This document shows, one piece after another, positions 24,279-32,253 of a stretch of 64,000 nucleotides of DNA. The stretch is from positions 124,001 to 188,000 of the forward strand of contig NZ_UGSI01000002.1 of the NCBI RefSeq assembly GCF_900454495.1. Reading direction: 5' to 3'. Numbering within the stretch: position 1 is the first letter of the stretch; the number at the start of each line of letters is the position of its first letter. Position numbers and translations under genes: made by a program. The notes beneath the pieces are model-generated. The model saw only the letters and a list, made by a program, of their open reading frames with translations, was not told the DNA's origin and made no database searches. This DNA comes from Paenibacillus macerans. GTDB taxonomy: Bacteria > Bacillota > Bacilli > Paenibacillales > Paenibacillaceae.

Positions 24279-24328
24279 AAAAGGCTCTCCTAGGGTCATC
24301 TTAAATGGTGATGACAGGAGAGCCTTTT
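24279..24328. terminator. Bidirectional terminator
   Basis: AAAAGGCTCTCCT (24279-24291) pairs with AGGAGAGCCTTTT (24316-24328), with inner pairing GTCATC/GATGAC. A-rich and T-rich ends make it work for both converging transcripts. Confidence 0.85.
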
Positions 24329-24351
24329 ATCTTTAGGTACCAGTTGGTAAA

Positions 24352-25227
24352 TTAGATGGAATGGAATGATGTCTTATGCTCCGAAATGAATTGCTCCAGG
24401 GAACGCGGCTCTCGCCCGGTTACACGAAGTACCGTGTCCGTTACCTGATCCTCCAATCCTTCGAGACGAATGCGGACATCCAGTCCGGCCAGGTATTCGG
24501 CATAGCTCTCCGGCAAGCCGGCGGCCCTATGCCTCTCTGTGAGTTGCTCTGGTGTGATATGGATGTGCTTGGCGTTCAGGCCGGTAACGCTGCGGATCAC
24601 TCTGGCCACATCGTCATAAGTGAGGGATTCCGGCCCAGTAATGATATGCTCCCGGTTATGGGGCTCCTTGTCGGTCAGGGCATGAAAGCCGACAGCTGCA
24701 ATATCATCTGCGTCGACGAAGCCTATCTTGCCGTCTCCGGCTGCAGTATAGATGTGCCCGCTATGGCGCAAGGAATGCCCGTGCCCGTGTCTGGCATCCG
24801 TGAAGTTCTGCATGAAATAGGAAGGGCGCAGTACGGCCCATTCGGGGGCATGCTCTTGCAGGTAACGGTGAACGGGTCCGAAAACGGGGCCATCCTCCGG
24901 AATCGAGGCACTGGATAACAGGACGAAGCGCCTAACCGAAGCGTCAAGAGCCCTGCGGATAAAAGGAATCATGACTTCTTCAGGATGCAGGCTCGCAGGT
25001 GCAACCAGATATACGGCATGGACGTCCTGCAGGAGGTCAGCATGGTTAGAGTCATCGAACCAGTCGAATGGGGCGTGTTCGCCGACTTGTTGATCCCCGG
25101 GCTTGGGTACGCTGCGTCCGGCTCTGCGAATCAGATAACCCTGACTGTGCAGCAGCTGTGCAATGCGGGAGGAAGTCTTACCCTGTCCTCCGGTGAGTAG
25201 TATACGAATGGATGATTCATTAGGCAT
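24352..25227 (-). CDS. NmrA-like NAD(P)-binding protein (atypical SDR)
   Basis: A 291-residue Rossmann protein: ILLTGGQGKTSSRIAQLL as the nucleotide-binding motif, AVYLVAPASLHPEE and FVLLSSASIPEDGPVFG as in the NmrA/YesF group of NAD(P)H-binding proteins, and a C-terminal ligand region around LRPSYFMQNFTDA. These act as redox sensors or quinone/aldehyde reductases. The start at 25227 is chosen for GGAGGTAACTGT just upstream. It follows the NTF2-like gene by 36 bases; both share the promoter at 25726-25776. Confidence 0.88.
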   Translation of the reverse strand: MPNESSIRILLTGGQGKTSSRIAQLLHSQGYLIRRAGRSVPKPGDQQVGEHAPFDWFDDSNHADLLQDVHAVYLVAPASLHPEEVMIPFIRRALDASVRRFVLLSSASIPEDGPVFGPVHRYLQEHAPEWAVLRPSYFMQNFTDARHGHGHSLRHSGHIYTAAGDGKIGFVDADDIAAVGFHALTDKEPHNREHIITGPESLTYDDVARVIRSVTGLNAKHIHITPEQLTERHRAAGLPESYAEYLAGLDVRIRLEGLEDQVTDTVLRVTGREPRSLEQFISEHKTSFHSI

Positions 25228-25263
25228 ACAGTTACCTCCTTCGGTTCTCATTTATGTTCTGAA

Positions 25264-25662
25264 TCAAGATAGCGCCAATGGATTCCAGTAGTCCTGATAA
25301 CGGACAATCCTGCCATCTTGAACTTCGATTACGGATATATAGCTTTGTTCATAAGCTCTGCCTGTGACTATGTTTTTACCGCTTGCTTCGAACTGAGCAA
25401 AGAACACGGGGGCGTCGGCCGCTATATGAATGACTGGTGTGGTGAAAGAGGTTATTTCAAGCACCTCCCCCAACTTCTCCAGATACTGCTGCAGCGCCGC
25501 TTTCCCGTCCAGACGTTTAGGATTGGGTTCCTGGGCATAAGGAAATTCGAAGACAATATCGTCAGCAAACAAATCGAGGAATGCATCATAATTCTTACGA
25601 ATATAGCGGTCGGCGAAAAGATAAAGGAGCTGCTCAGCTTGCTCATAAGACAAGGTACTCAT
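25264..25662 (-). CDS. NTF2-like (SnoaL/ketosteroid isomerase-like) protein
   Basis: A 132-residue protein with the SnoaL-like fold: YEQAEQLLYLFADRYIRKNY, then LDLFADDIVFEFPYAQEPNP and KRLDGKAALQQYLEKLGE, ending in VQDGRIVRYQDYWNPLAL. YQDYWNP is a common end of this group. Stand-alone SnoaL-like proteins are small isomerases or hydrolases of unknown substrates. It is the first gene of a two-gene operon with the NmrA-like reductase. Confidence 0.88.
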   Translation of the reverse strand: MSTLSYEQAEQLLYLFADRYIRKNYDAFLDLFADDIVFEFPYAQEPNPKRLDGKAALQQYLEKLGEVLEITSFTTPVIHIAADAPVFFAQFEASGKNIVTGRAYEQSYISVIEVQDGRIVRYQDYWNPLALS

Positions 25663-25725
25663 TTCAGTTGCCTCGCTTTCCTTAAGAGAGTGGATGCCCT
25701 ATCCAAATGATGAGGGCCTAGGCTC

Positions 25726-25776
25726 ACTATATCACTTTCCGGACTGAACAGTCAAATATATTCGGACTAATTAGTC
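25726..25776 (-). promoter_or_regulatory. Promoter of the NTF2-NmrA operon with two palindromic operators
   Basis: Minus strand: TTGACT (25755-25750), 18 bases, TATAGT (25731-25726). GACTGAACAGTC (25742-25753) overlaps the -35, and GACTAATTAGTC (25765-25776), a perfect palindrome, lies 23 bases upstream. Spacing of about two turns suggests a TetR-type repressor pair. Confidence 0.7.
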
Positions 25777-25970
25777 AAAAAAAGTTTGCTTCTTATCTAA
25801 GGGGTGTACTCGAATCCAAGCAAAAGCTGTATGACATTCTCGCGTCGGATATTATATGCGGAAAAAGGGTTTGGAAAATATTAATGTTAGGACACGATAG
25901 TGGAGTGAACGATATGGTAAAATTGGCATGACTGATTTTCTGCTTGTACGAGTCTATTTTCAGGAGGTGA

Positions 25971-26666
25971 ATGCCTATGGTGCCAACAAGTGAATGGCTG
26001 TCCCAGTGGGAGCAGCAGCGTGACAAATTGAAATGCCCTGTAGATTTAAATGACTATTTTGCTTTGCCTGAAATTGCAGGTAAGCAGCTGGAAATTATAG
26101 ATATCGGTCCTACCTCTATTCTTACTGGCCAAATTCTTGTCCGCGATCCGCTATGTTATTTGGGGCATATTGAGGAGCAGCCTTATTTTCAAACGGCGCC
26201 CGTTGGAACCTACTCAACCGAAGTCTGTGTGGTGAAGCCGGACGAGGATGGTGACTGTGCTCGCTATGCCGCCGTTCGTCTGCGATTTTCCGATGTTCCT
26301 GCCTTCCGGTTCGAGGAAGCTCTGATTGGACATGAAGATATTTCGGAGATGGAGGACGGAGAGTTTTTTGGCTTTAATGTAGATGCCGGTCTGGCATGTA
26401 TTTGCGATAAGCAGGCGCATCAAGCTTTTTGCGACTTTGCTAGTCGGTGGCATAAAGAACATCCTGATGGCAATCTTTACGATGATTATTTTGCTGCCCT
26501 GTTTGCCAAGAGTTTTCGTGAAAATCCGCAGTATCAGCGCGATGGAGGCGATTGGGTGAACTGGCGGATTCCTGATACCGAGTACCATGTACCCCTGTTT
26601 CAGTCCGGTTTTGGTGATGGCGCTGATCCAGCCTTCGAGAGAAGTGATGGACGTCTGTCCAGGTGA
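25971..26666 (+). CDS. DUF4241 family protein, C-terminally truncated
   Basis: A 231-residue protein matching DUF4241: GKQLEIIDIGPTSILTGQIL and RDPL near the N-terminus, APVGTYSTEVCVV, ALIGHEDISEMEDGEFFGFN with VDAG, and NWRIPDTEYHVPLFQSGFGD. In the family this last segment runs on for about 20 residues (of the kind YPvYwGyD); here the frame leaves the family after GFGDG and stops. The 3' end was therefore lost or replaced. Several DUF4241 proteins sit among toxin-immunity genes. The first ATG at 25971 or the second at 25977 could be used; GGAGG lies just upstream. Confidence 0.78.
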   Translation: MPMVPTSEWLSQWEQQRDKLKCPVDLNDYFALPEIAGKQLEIIDIGPTSILTGQILVRDPLCYLGHIEEQPYFQTAPVGTYSTEVCVVKPDEDGDCARYAAVRLRFSDVPAFRFEEALIGHEDISEMEDGEFFGFNVDAGLACICDKQAHQAFCDFASRWHKEHPDGNLYDDYFAALFAKSFRENPQYQRDGGDWVNWRIPDTEYHVPLFQSGFGDGADPAFERSDGRLSR

Positions 26667-26805
26667 ATACGCGGCAGGAGAACGAGAATAAATCTGGCCG
26701 ACGTATGACCGAGCGCCTCGCGCCTGGAGTGGCGAGAGGTGTCGCGATCCAGCTGACCGAGCCGTCATCTTTGTACTAAACATGCATGCAATATGATATG
26801 GCACG

Positions 26806-26842
26806 AAAATGAGCTGGCGGTACGTTTCCGCCAGCTCATTTT
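26806..26842 (+). terminator. Long perfect hairpin terminator
   Basis: AAAATGAGCTGGCGG (26806-26820) pairs perfectly with CCGCCAGCTCATTTT (26828-26842). Half of this hairpin recurs at 15084-15108. Confidence 0.8.
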
Positions 26843-27008
26843 TAATGCCTTTATTTCCCCGGACAAGGCCGCCGCCCTGGCATAAACATCCCCGCTCCCG
26901 GCCGAAATGGCCGTATCTTTTCATTGACGTGTAATTAATCGTTCTGCTGTCGTGCAGAAGACCCGATCGCCTTGGGCCGGATGCCCTTTGGGGCTTCAGA
27001 TGGAATAC

Positions 27009-27659
27009 TTACTGATAGATGATTTCACGTTCGTTCTGCTTTTCATACATATCCCAATACGCTTGGGCGATTCGATCAGGGTCGAATTTTGTGTTCACCG
27101 CAACTGTGCCGGCAATTGTGATGGTGCCCACATGAATGCCATGAGGCGCCAATTCTTCTCCTAAAGTATAGACTAAGCTGCGTAGAGCGGCCTTTCCGAT
27201 AGACAAAGAAGCCAATTCATAGGAAGGAGTTAAGGCAAATCCGCCGCCTGTGAACAAAATCGTTCCACTCCTCCGTTCAATGAAGTCGGGAATGACTTGT
27301 AGAGCACTGCTTAAAGCCCCAACCACATTGACATTCAGATCGTCCAATAGCTCGGCCTCCGTTAGACTCGATGCAGTCCCCAGTTTAATAACTGCTGCAT
27401 TATAGACTAGCGCTTCCGGGATTCCATGATTTCTTTTGATCTGCTCGAACGCGGTTTGAAGAGCGGCTGGATCCGCAGCGTTCGCTGTTGCTCCATAGGC
27501 CTCAACGCCCCGGGCCTCCAGGTTTCTCACAAGCTCCGCCAACGCTTGTTCATTCCTGGCAACAAGGATAACCTTGAACCCTTTCGAACCGAATATTCTG
27601 GATACGCTAGAACTCACGCCGGGACCTGCCCCAACAATTACAATTAATTTTTTGCCCAT
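27009..27659 (-). CDS. SDR family oxidoreductase
   Basis: A 216-residue protein starting MGKKLIVIVGAGPGVSSSVS, where GAGPGVSSS replaces the usual TGxxxGIG motif, as in a group of short SDRs. VILVARNEQALAEL and VYNAAVI follow. FTGGGFALTPSYELASLSIG carries a serine-less catalytic region: the classical S and YxxxK pattern is altered (YELASLSIGKAALR), so catalysis is uncertain. The start at 27659 has AGGAGCGAGT upstream. It is divergent from the Lrp regulator at 27816. Confidence 0.85.
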   Translation of the reverse strand: MGKKLIVIVGAGPGVSSSVSRIFGSKGFKVILVARNEQALAELVRNLEARGVEAYGATANAADPAALQTAFEQIKRNHGIPEALVYNAAVIKLGTASSLTEAELLDDLNVNVVGALSSALQVIPDFIERRSGTILFTGGGFALTPSYELASLSIGKAALRSLVYTLGEELAPHGIHVGTITIAGTVAVNTKFDPDRIAQAYWDMYEKQNEREIIYQ

Positions 27660-27815
27660 ATGGACTCGCTCCTTTAATTTGGTTTCCAATGTACTCCACA
27701 AATTATATTTGATAGTAGTAGAATGTTACATGAGACAACTAAGGTGTTTATCATCATTCGCTAAGGAAATTAAAAATATAGCTTCATATGCTTATAGAAT
27801 ATAAGGGGTGGTCAC

Positions 27816-28268
27816 TTGGATCAGGTTGATAAGAATATCCTGTTAGCTTTGCAGGACAATGCAAGGATCTCGATGACGGAACTAGGCAAGATGGTTGGGC
27901 TAACCCAGCCTGCTGTGACGGAGAGAGTTCGGCGGATGGAGGAAAGGGGAATTATCAAAGACTATCGGACGGTCGTCGCAAGAGAGAAGATCGGTAAACA
28001 TACGATGGCGGTTATTTGGCTGCGGGCAACGAATTGCGAATCGTTCCATGCTTTCTGCCAATCCGCCCAGGAAGTGATTGAATGCCATAGAATAAGCGGG
28101 GGAGAGTATAATCACTTGTTGAAAGTAGTAACCGAGTCACTGCCGGATTTAGAGATGTTTGAGAATGAAATCGTAAAGTACGGGAAATTCGCAACGTCCA
28201 TCGTACTTTCTTCCCCTATTGAAAATAAATCCCTGACCGCGATCGTCCCTGAGTCTAGTATTCGGTAA
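27816..28268 (+). CDS. Lrp/AsnC family transcriptional regulator
   Basis: A 150-residue regulator starting at TTG (MDQVDKNILLALQDNARISM), with AAGGGGTGG about five bases upstream. The helix-turn-helix is TELGKMVGLTQPAVTERVRR with MEERGIIKDY, followed by the RAM-type ligand domain (AVIWLRATNCESFHAFCQSA, GEYNHLLKV). Lrp-type proteins usually respond to amino acids. It is divergent from the SDR gene, its likely target. A long hairpin follows at 28355. Confidence 0.93.
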   Translation: MDQVDKNILLALQDNARISMTELGKMVGLTQPAVTERVRRMEERGIIKDYRTVVAREKIGKHTMAVIWLRATNCESFHAFCQSAQEVIECHRISGGEYNHLLKVVTESLPDLEMFENEIVKYGKFATSIVLSSPIENKSLTAIVPESSIR

Positions 28269-28354
28269 AAGTTAAGAACCATTTATCGGATTGGGAGGAT
28301 CTAAATGGATACCATTTCAAAATAATAGTCCTCTCTGTTGATTGCTATCATTAC

Positions 28355-28407
28355 ATCTGAAAACATTGCCGATAATCATATTTGGATTATCGGCAATGTT
28401 TTCAGAT
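28355..28407. terminator. 23-bp perfect hairpin after the Lrp gene
   Basis: 28355-28377 (starting ATCTGAAAACATTGCC) pairs without mismatch with 28385-28407, around a seven-base loop. There is no T-run; it may be a terminator working by stem strength or a small palindromic repeat. Confidence 0.6.
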
Positions 28408-28414
28408 TAAGCCA

Positions 28415-28482
28415 CTTTGCACGATTATCCCTTTGGTTCAGAAAGCCAAGTCACAATGATCAAACGGGATAATCGTGCAAAG
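28415..28482. mobile_element. MITE-like element with the ends of the IS at 43119
   Basis: CTTTGCACGATTATCCC (28415-28431) and its complement at the right end (28466-28482) enclose only 34 bases. The same terminal sequences bound the IS1595-like element at 43119-44550, and homology to the IS flank continues a little past the right end (CCG, then AGCGAGT). It looks like an internally deleted, non-autonomous copy. No target duplication was found. Confidence 0.55.
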
Positions 28483-28696
28483 CTTCCGCTTAGCGAGTCT
28501 CGCTCCAGGCCACGGTCTGTTGTCGGCTTGACTGTCAAGCACTGATGATTAGGTTGAACCTATTTTCATTGTATTTTTTACGTTCAATGCTGTAAATCAC
28601 GTCATCATTCCTTAAAACACACAGATTAGACACGCACGCAAGTTAATGTAAAGAAGAATCTCAATCATCCGAGTTCACCCTAAATACCGACACGGT

Positions 28697-28720
28697 GAAC
28701 CGTATCATAAATAGGGCGAA
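28697..28720 (+). repeat. att-like repeat, copy F
   Basis: GAACCGTATCATAAATAG, encoding Glu-Pro-Tyr-His-Lys-stop, followed by GGCGAAAAGCG. It lies in non-coding DNA between the Lrp and peptide-transporter genes, in the rlmH orientation. Confidence 0.65.
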
Positions 28721-28807
28721 AAGCGTTATTCTCAGGGGGGGGAAATCAGACATTTCACAAATGATATAGAGCTACCCCCTACACTGCTATTCTGGACAAG
28801 AGTTCTT

Positions 28808-30301
28808 TTACTCTATCCCTTTCATATACCCCTGAATTTTCGAGGAGAACGAAAAGAGCAGAATACTGAGGAGGATTGCCGCTCCTCCAATGACTCCAAA
28901 GTATACCATCTCGTTGGCAGGCGAATAAAATCTAACAATCTGCGCATTAATCGCTTGGGCAGCCGCATTGGATAAGAACCATAAGCTCATGGTCTGGGCC
29001 GAGAAGGCCGAGGGCGCTAATTTTGTCGTTGCCGATAGTCCTACAGGAGACAGGCATAATTCCCCCAGCACAACGATGAAATAGCTGAGAACGAGCCATA
29101 AAGGATTAACCAAGGAATGCTCCCCGCCAAAGTAAGTCGGCAAGAGGATCACAAGAAAGGATAATCCGGCAAACAATAAGCCTAAGGCGAATTTCTTCGG
29201 TATCGTGGGCTGCCGTTTTCCAAGCTTTATCCATAACCAGGCAAACAGGGGAGCTAAAGCAATAATAAATAAAGGATTTAAAGACTGAAACCAGGCTGGC
29301 GATATATGAAGTCCGGCAAAATCCAATTGCGTACGTTTATCTGCATAATTGGCCAGGATGGTTGATCCTTGTTCTTGAATAGCCCAGAACATAATCGCTG
29401 CAATAAACATCGGAATATAAGCAACGAGTCTTGAGCGTTCAACGCTTGTCGTTCGCGGACTACGGAACATGACGATAAAATATAGGGTTGGAATCAAAAT
29501 CCCCAGAATACCTACGATCGCGATAAAGGATTTAAACGTTAACAAACCTAACGAAATCGTAATAGCGACGATACCAGCGAGAAGCACCGCGCCGAGACCG
29601 ACTATAGGGAACACTTTTTTCCGTTCCGCCTGTGTTAACGGGCTTGCCACTAAAGTGCCTGCAAGGCCGAGGTTTTTCTTCTTGGTAAAGATAAAGATGA
29701 TTAATCCCAGAAACATACCGACGGCTGCAATGCTAAAGCCCAGGTGGAAGTTGTAATTCATGCCGACGGTTCCTACAATAAGCGGAGCAATGAATCCCCC
29801 CAGGTTGATGCCCATATAGAATATACTGAATCCTGCATCTCGGCGTTGGTCACTTTCGCTGTAAATTTCCCCCACAACACTGGATACATTAGGCTTCAGC
29901 AAGCCTGTACCCAGCACGATAAGAACCATGGAAACAAAAAATAATGAAATACTTCCCGGGATGGCCAAGGCGATATGCCCCAGCATGATTAATATGCCGC
30001 CATAGAATACAGCTTTTGACGCACCGAATATTCGATCAGCTAACCAGCCGCCAATAATCCCAGACATATAGACAAGTGAACCATAGATAGACATAATGGC
30101 AAGAGCTGTACTCTCATCCATGCCGAGTCCGCCTTGACTCAGTTCATAATACATGTAATAAACAAGGATAGCTTTCATCCCATAGTAGGAAAAGCGCTCC
30201 CAAAACTCTGTAAAGAACAGAGTAAATAACCCTTTGGGATGTCCAAAAAATCCCCGTTGCGGAACACTCTCAACAATTCTTTGTTTGTTTAAATCAGCCA
30301 T
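28808..30301 (-). CDS. dtpT: POT family di-/tripeptide transporter
   Basis: A 497-residue proton-coupled oligopeptide transporter. The POT signature FFTEFWERFSYYGMKAILVY (with the ExxERFxYY motif) is near residue 30, followed by GGWLADRIFGASK and GLLKPNVSSVVGEIY, then FSIFYMGINLGGFIAPLIV. It has about 14 helices. The gene imports small peptides using the proton gradient. Its length fits the family. There is a 650-base region upstream, before the TetR gene at 30959, holding the promoter but no other gene. Confidence 0.95.
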   Translation of the reverse strand: MADLNKQRIVESVPQRGFFGHPKGLFTLFFTEFWERFSYYGMKAILVYYMYYELSQGGLGMDESTALAIMSIYGSLVYMSGIIGGWLADRIFGASKAVFYGGILIMLGHIALAIPGSISLFFVSMVLIVLGTGLLKPNVSSVVGEIYSESDQRRDAGFSIFYMGINLGGFIAPLIVGTVGMNYNFHLGFSIAAVGMFLGLIIFIFTKKKNLGLAGTLVASPLTQAERKKVFPIVGLGAVLLAGIVAITISLGLLTFKSFIAIVGILGILIPTLYFIVMFRSPRTTSVERSRLVAYIPMFIAAIMFWAIQEQGSTILANYADKRTQLDFAGLHISPAWFQSLNPLFIIALAPLFAWLWIKLGKRQPTIPKKFALGLLFAGLSFLVILLPTYFGGEHSLVNPLWLVLSYFIVVLGELCLSPVGLSATTKLAPSAFSAQTMSLWFLSNAAAQAINAQIVRFYSPANEMVYFGVIGGAAILLSILLFSFSSKIQGYMKGIE

Positions 30302-30850
30302 GCTGATACTTCCTCCCTTGGTGTAATAGAAATTTTTTCAAAAACATCACCTCTTAGTAATAATACCGCATTATCCCTTAATTCCCTCCTATTGTCATAA
30401 GATGGGGATTTCATTGCGCTTGAAAGGACCGAGCTGGCAGTTAATTTTTGTTGGCTGACATCCCTGGAGCGATATTCGAAATTGCCTTACCGGTTTGGCT
30501 CATGGTGAAGGGATTTATCTGCATACGCAAGCTTCCGCAAAATAAGGTGGTTCTGATATTTATCTGGCTAAGAGGGCCATTAGGCTTTTATCTTTTACTT
30601 GTATGTCAAAGTTAAGTGTACAACTATTTCTTTGGGTATTCAGTGATGTATACTGCCCCCGACAAAATGGTAAATTCGCGGGATTCCGGTAGTATGTTTT
30701 CTGAGCACACCAAGGCTCTAACGGTTGCCATGGAGCTTATTTCGCTGAAAACCGGTAATTTTTGCTTGGATTCAGACAAATAACGGCAATCCTCTTTTTG
30801 TTATGCTCCATTCCTTGATTTGAAAGCTTCATAAAAATGACTCTCCTTTT
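30302..30850. other. Leader region of dtpT, no gene seen
   Basis: No open frame, RNA gene or strong hairpin was recognised in about 550 bases. Around 30720-30800 a repeated AACGGTTGCC / AACGGCAATCC theme occurs, of unknown meaning. Confidence 0.35.
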
Positions 30851-30853
30851 CGA

Positions 30854-30952
30854 GTTACACATTTTATTATTTGTAACTTGCTAGTGAGCTAAGCATAGGA
30901 TGTTGAGTTACAAAACCCAATAGTTGTAACCGACCTCGCCAATCTGTATAAT
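30854..30952 (+). promoter_or_regulatory. Two GTTACA-N12-TGTAAC operators and a leaderless promoter
   Basis: Site 1 is 30854-30877 and site 2 is 30907-30930, each GTTACA, 12 bases, TGTAAC. The promoter is TTGTAA (30924-30929), 17 bases, TATAAT (30947-30952), so the -35 lies inside site 2. The TetR start codon at 30959 is where transcription should begin. Confidence 0.75.
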
Positions 30953-30958
30953 AAGACC

Positions 30959-31507
30959 ATGAAAACTTTAAGCAGAGAACTCATTTTGGAAACCGCACAT
31001 CGAATGGTCGTCGAACACGGGATGGTGAAAGTTAATCTGTCCAAAGTCGGCTCTGAGCTGGGGACAACTCACGCGGCGATCTACAAGTATTTTTCGGGCA
31101 AAGAAGAGTTGTGGACCGAGCTTGCGTTGTCGTGGCTGGACCATGAACTGGCGGGGATTTTTCCATTTGACACGGACAAGTACTCGTCTACGAAGGACAT
31201 CGTGCACGACTGGTTATGGATATTAAGTCGATCGAAATATGAAGCTTATTTGCGTGAGCCGGAAATGTTTAAGCTGTATACGGCCTATATCGATAGGAAT
31301 CCGGCGGCACTCGCTCGGCACATCGGCGATTTGGCAGGCAGCTTGAAGGCAGCGAGCGGCATTGAGGACATAAAGCGTCTGCATGCCATTTTGCTGGCTT
31401 TTTCTTATTTTTCCGCGCCGGCTTATGCAGACAATTGGCTGCGGATTGATTTCAAAGCAGAGTTCGAAGCGGTTTGGAAGCTGATCGAAGCGGGGATTGT
31501 GGGGTAG
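30959..31507 (+). CDS. TetR/AcrR family transcriptional regulator, probably leaderless
   Basis: A 182-residue repressor. The helix-turn-helix is MVKVNLSKVGSELGTTHAAI followed by YKYFSGKEELWTELAL, and the C-terminal half matches the TetR_C_33/YsiA-like fold with DIVHDWLWILSRSKYEAYLR. No ribosome binding site precedes the ATG, which lies seven bases after the TATAAT box, so the mRNA should have no leader. Two operators upstream imply autoregulation. No divergent gene is close; dtpT lies 550 bases away and is a possible second target. Confidence 0.88.
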   Translation: MKTLSRELILETAHRMVVEHGMVKVNLSKVGSELGTTHAAIYKYFSGKEELWTELALSWLDHELAGIFPFDTDKYSSTKDIVHDWLWILSRSKYEAYLREPEMFKLYTAYIDRNPAALARHIGDLAGSLKAASGIEDIKRLHAILLAFSYFSAPAYADNWLRIDFKAEFEAVWKLIEAGIVG

Positions 31508-31519
31508 CTCCGTTAAGCT

Positions 31520-31540
31520 GAACGCTACCATAAGCAGTGA
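31520..31540 (+). repeat. Diverged att-like repeat, copy G
   Basis: GAACGCTACCATAAGCAGTG, preceded by CCGTTAAGCT as in copies D and E. The codons read Glu-Arg-Tyr-His-Lys-Gln, so the stop is lost. It lies just after the TetR gene. Confidence 0.4.
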
Positions 31541-31569
31541 ATTTACTCTAACGTAAGGATGATCTGCCT

Positions 31570-32253
31570 ATGAAAATTTTATTAGTCGAAGATGATAAGA
31601 CGATCGCGTCGGGACTGGAATATTCGCTGCAGCAAGATGGTTATCGGGCCGTTCTCTGCCATGATGCCGCTTCGGCCAAAAAGGTGCTCGCCGAAGACAT
31701 CGATCAGTTCGCTTTATGCTTGTTCGATTTACAGCTTCCGGACGGAAACGGCTATGAATTGTGCAAGATGGTGAAGGAGCGGCGAGACATTCCGGTCATC
31801 TTTTTAACGGTGATCGACGATGAGGTCAATGTCGTGATGGGACTCGACATGGGAGCCGATGATTACATTACCAAACCTTTTCGGGTTCGCGAGCTTCTCT
31901 CCCGGATCAAGTCCGTCTTGCGGAGATACCAGAAGCCGTCCCACGCCGGATCGATCATCGACATCGGCCATGTTCGAATCAATACGCTGGAAGGCAAAGT
32001 GCATAAAAACGGCGCCGAAATTCCGCTAACCGCCTTGGAATATCGCTTATTGCTGATCTTCGCCAACCACGTTGGACAGGTTCTCACAAGGAGTCAGCTC
32101 CTAGAGCAAATCTGGGACGTGGCCGGCGAATTCGTGAACGACAATACGTTAACGGTGTATATCAAAAGGCTGAGGGAAAAGCTGGAGGATGATCCAGGGC
32201 ATCCGGCTTTAATCAAAACGGTACGCGGTTTAGGCTATAAGGTCGGTGATTAG
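31570..32253 (+). CDS. OmpR-family response regulator
   Basis: A 227-residue regulator: receiver domain (residues 1-115) with the acidic pair ED8-D9, phosphoacceptor Asp53 in LFDLQLPDGNG, Thr79 in IFLTVIDDE and Lys102 in YITKPF, then a winged-helix DNA-binding domain (from about 128: TALEYRLLLIFANHVGQVLT, ending in TVRGLGYKVG). It forms an operon with the histidine kinase that starts directly after its stop. Close relatives control BceAB- or VanZ-type antibiotic resistance transporters, as the downstream genes suggest here. Confidence 0.95.
   Translation: MKILLVEDDKTIASGLEYSLQQDGYRAVLCHDAASAKKVLAEDIDQFALCLFDLQLPDGNGYELCKMVKERRDIPVIFLTVIDDEVNVVMGLDMGADDYITKPFRVRELLSRIKSVLRRYQKPSHAGSIIDIGHVRINTLEGKVHKNGAEIPLTALEYRLLLIFANHVGQVLTRSQLLEQIWDVAGEFVNDNTLTVYIKRLREKLEDDPGHPALIKTVRGLGYKVGD

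Noticed and set aside
24610..24624. CGTCATAAGTGA resembling an att-like end
   Set aside because: Inside the NmrA-like gene and without the CCGTA part.
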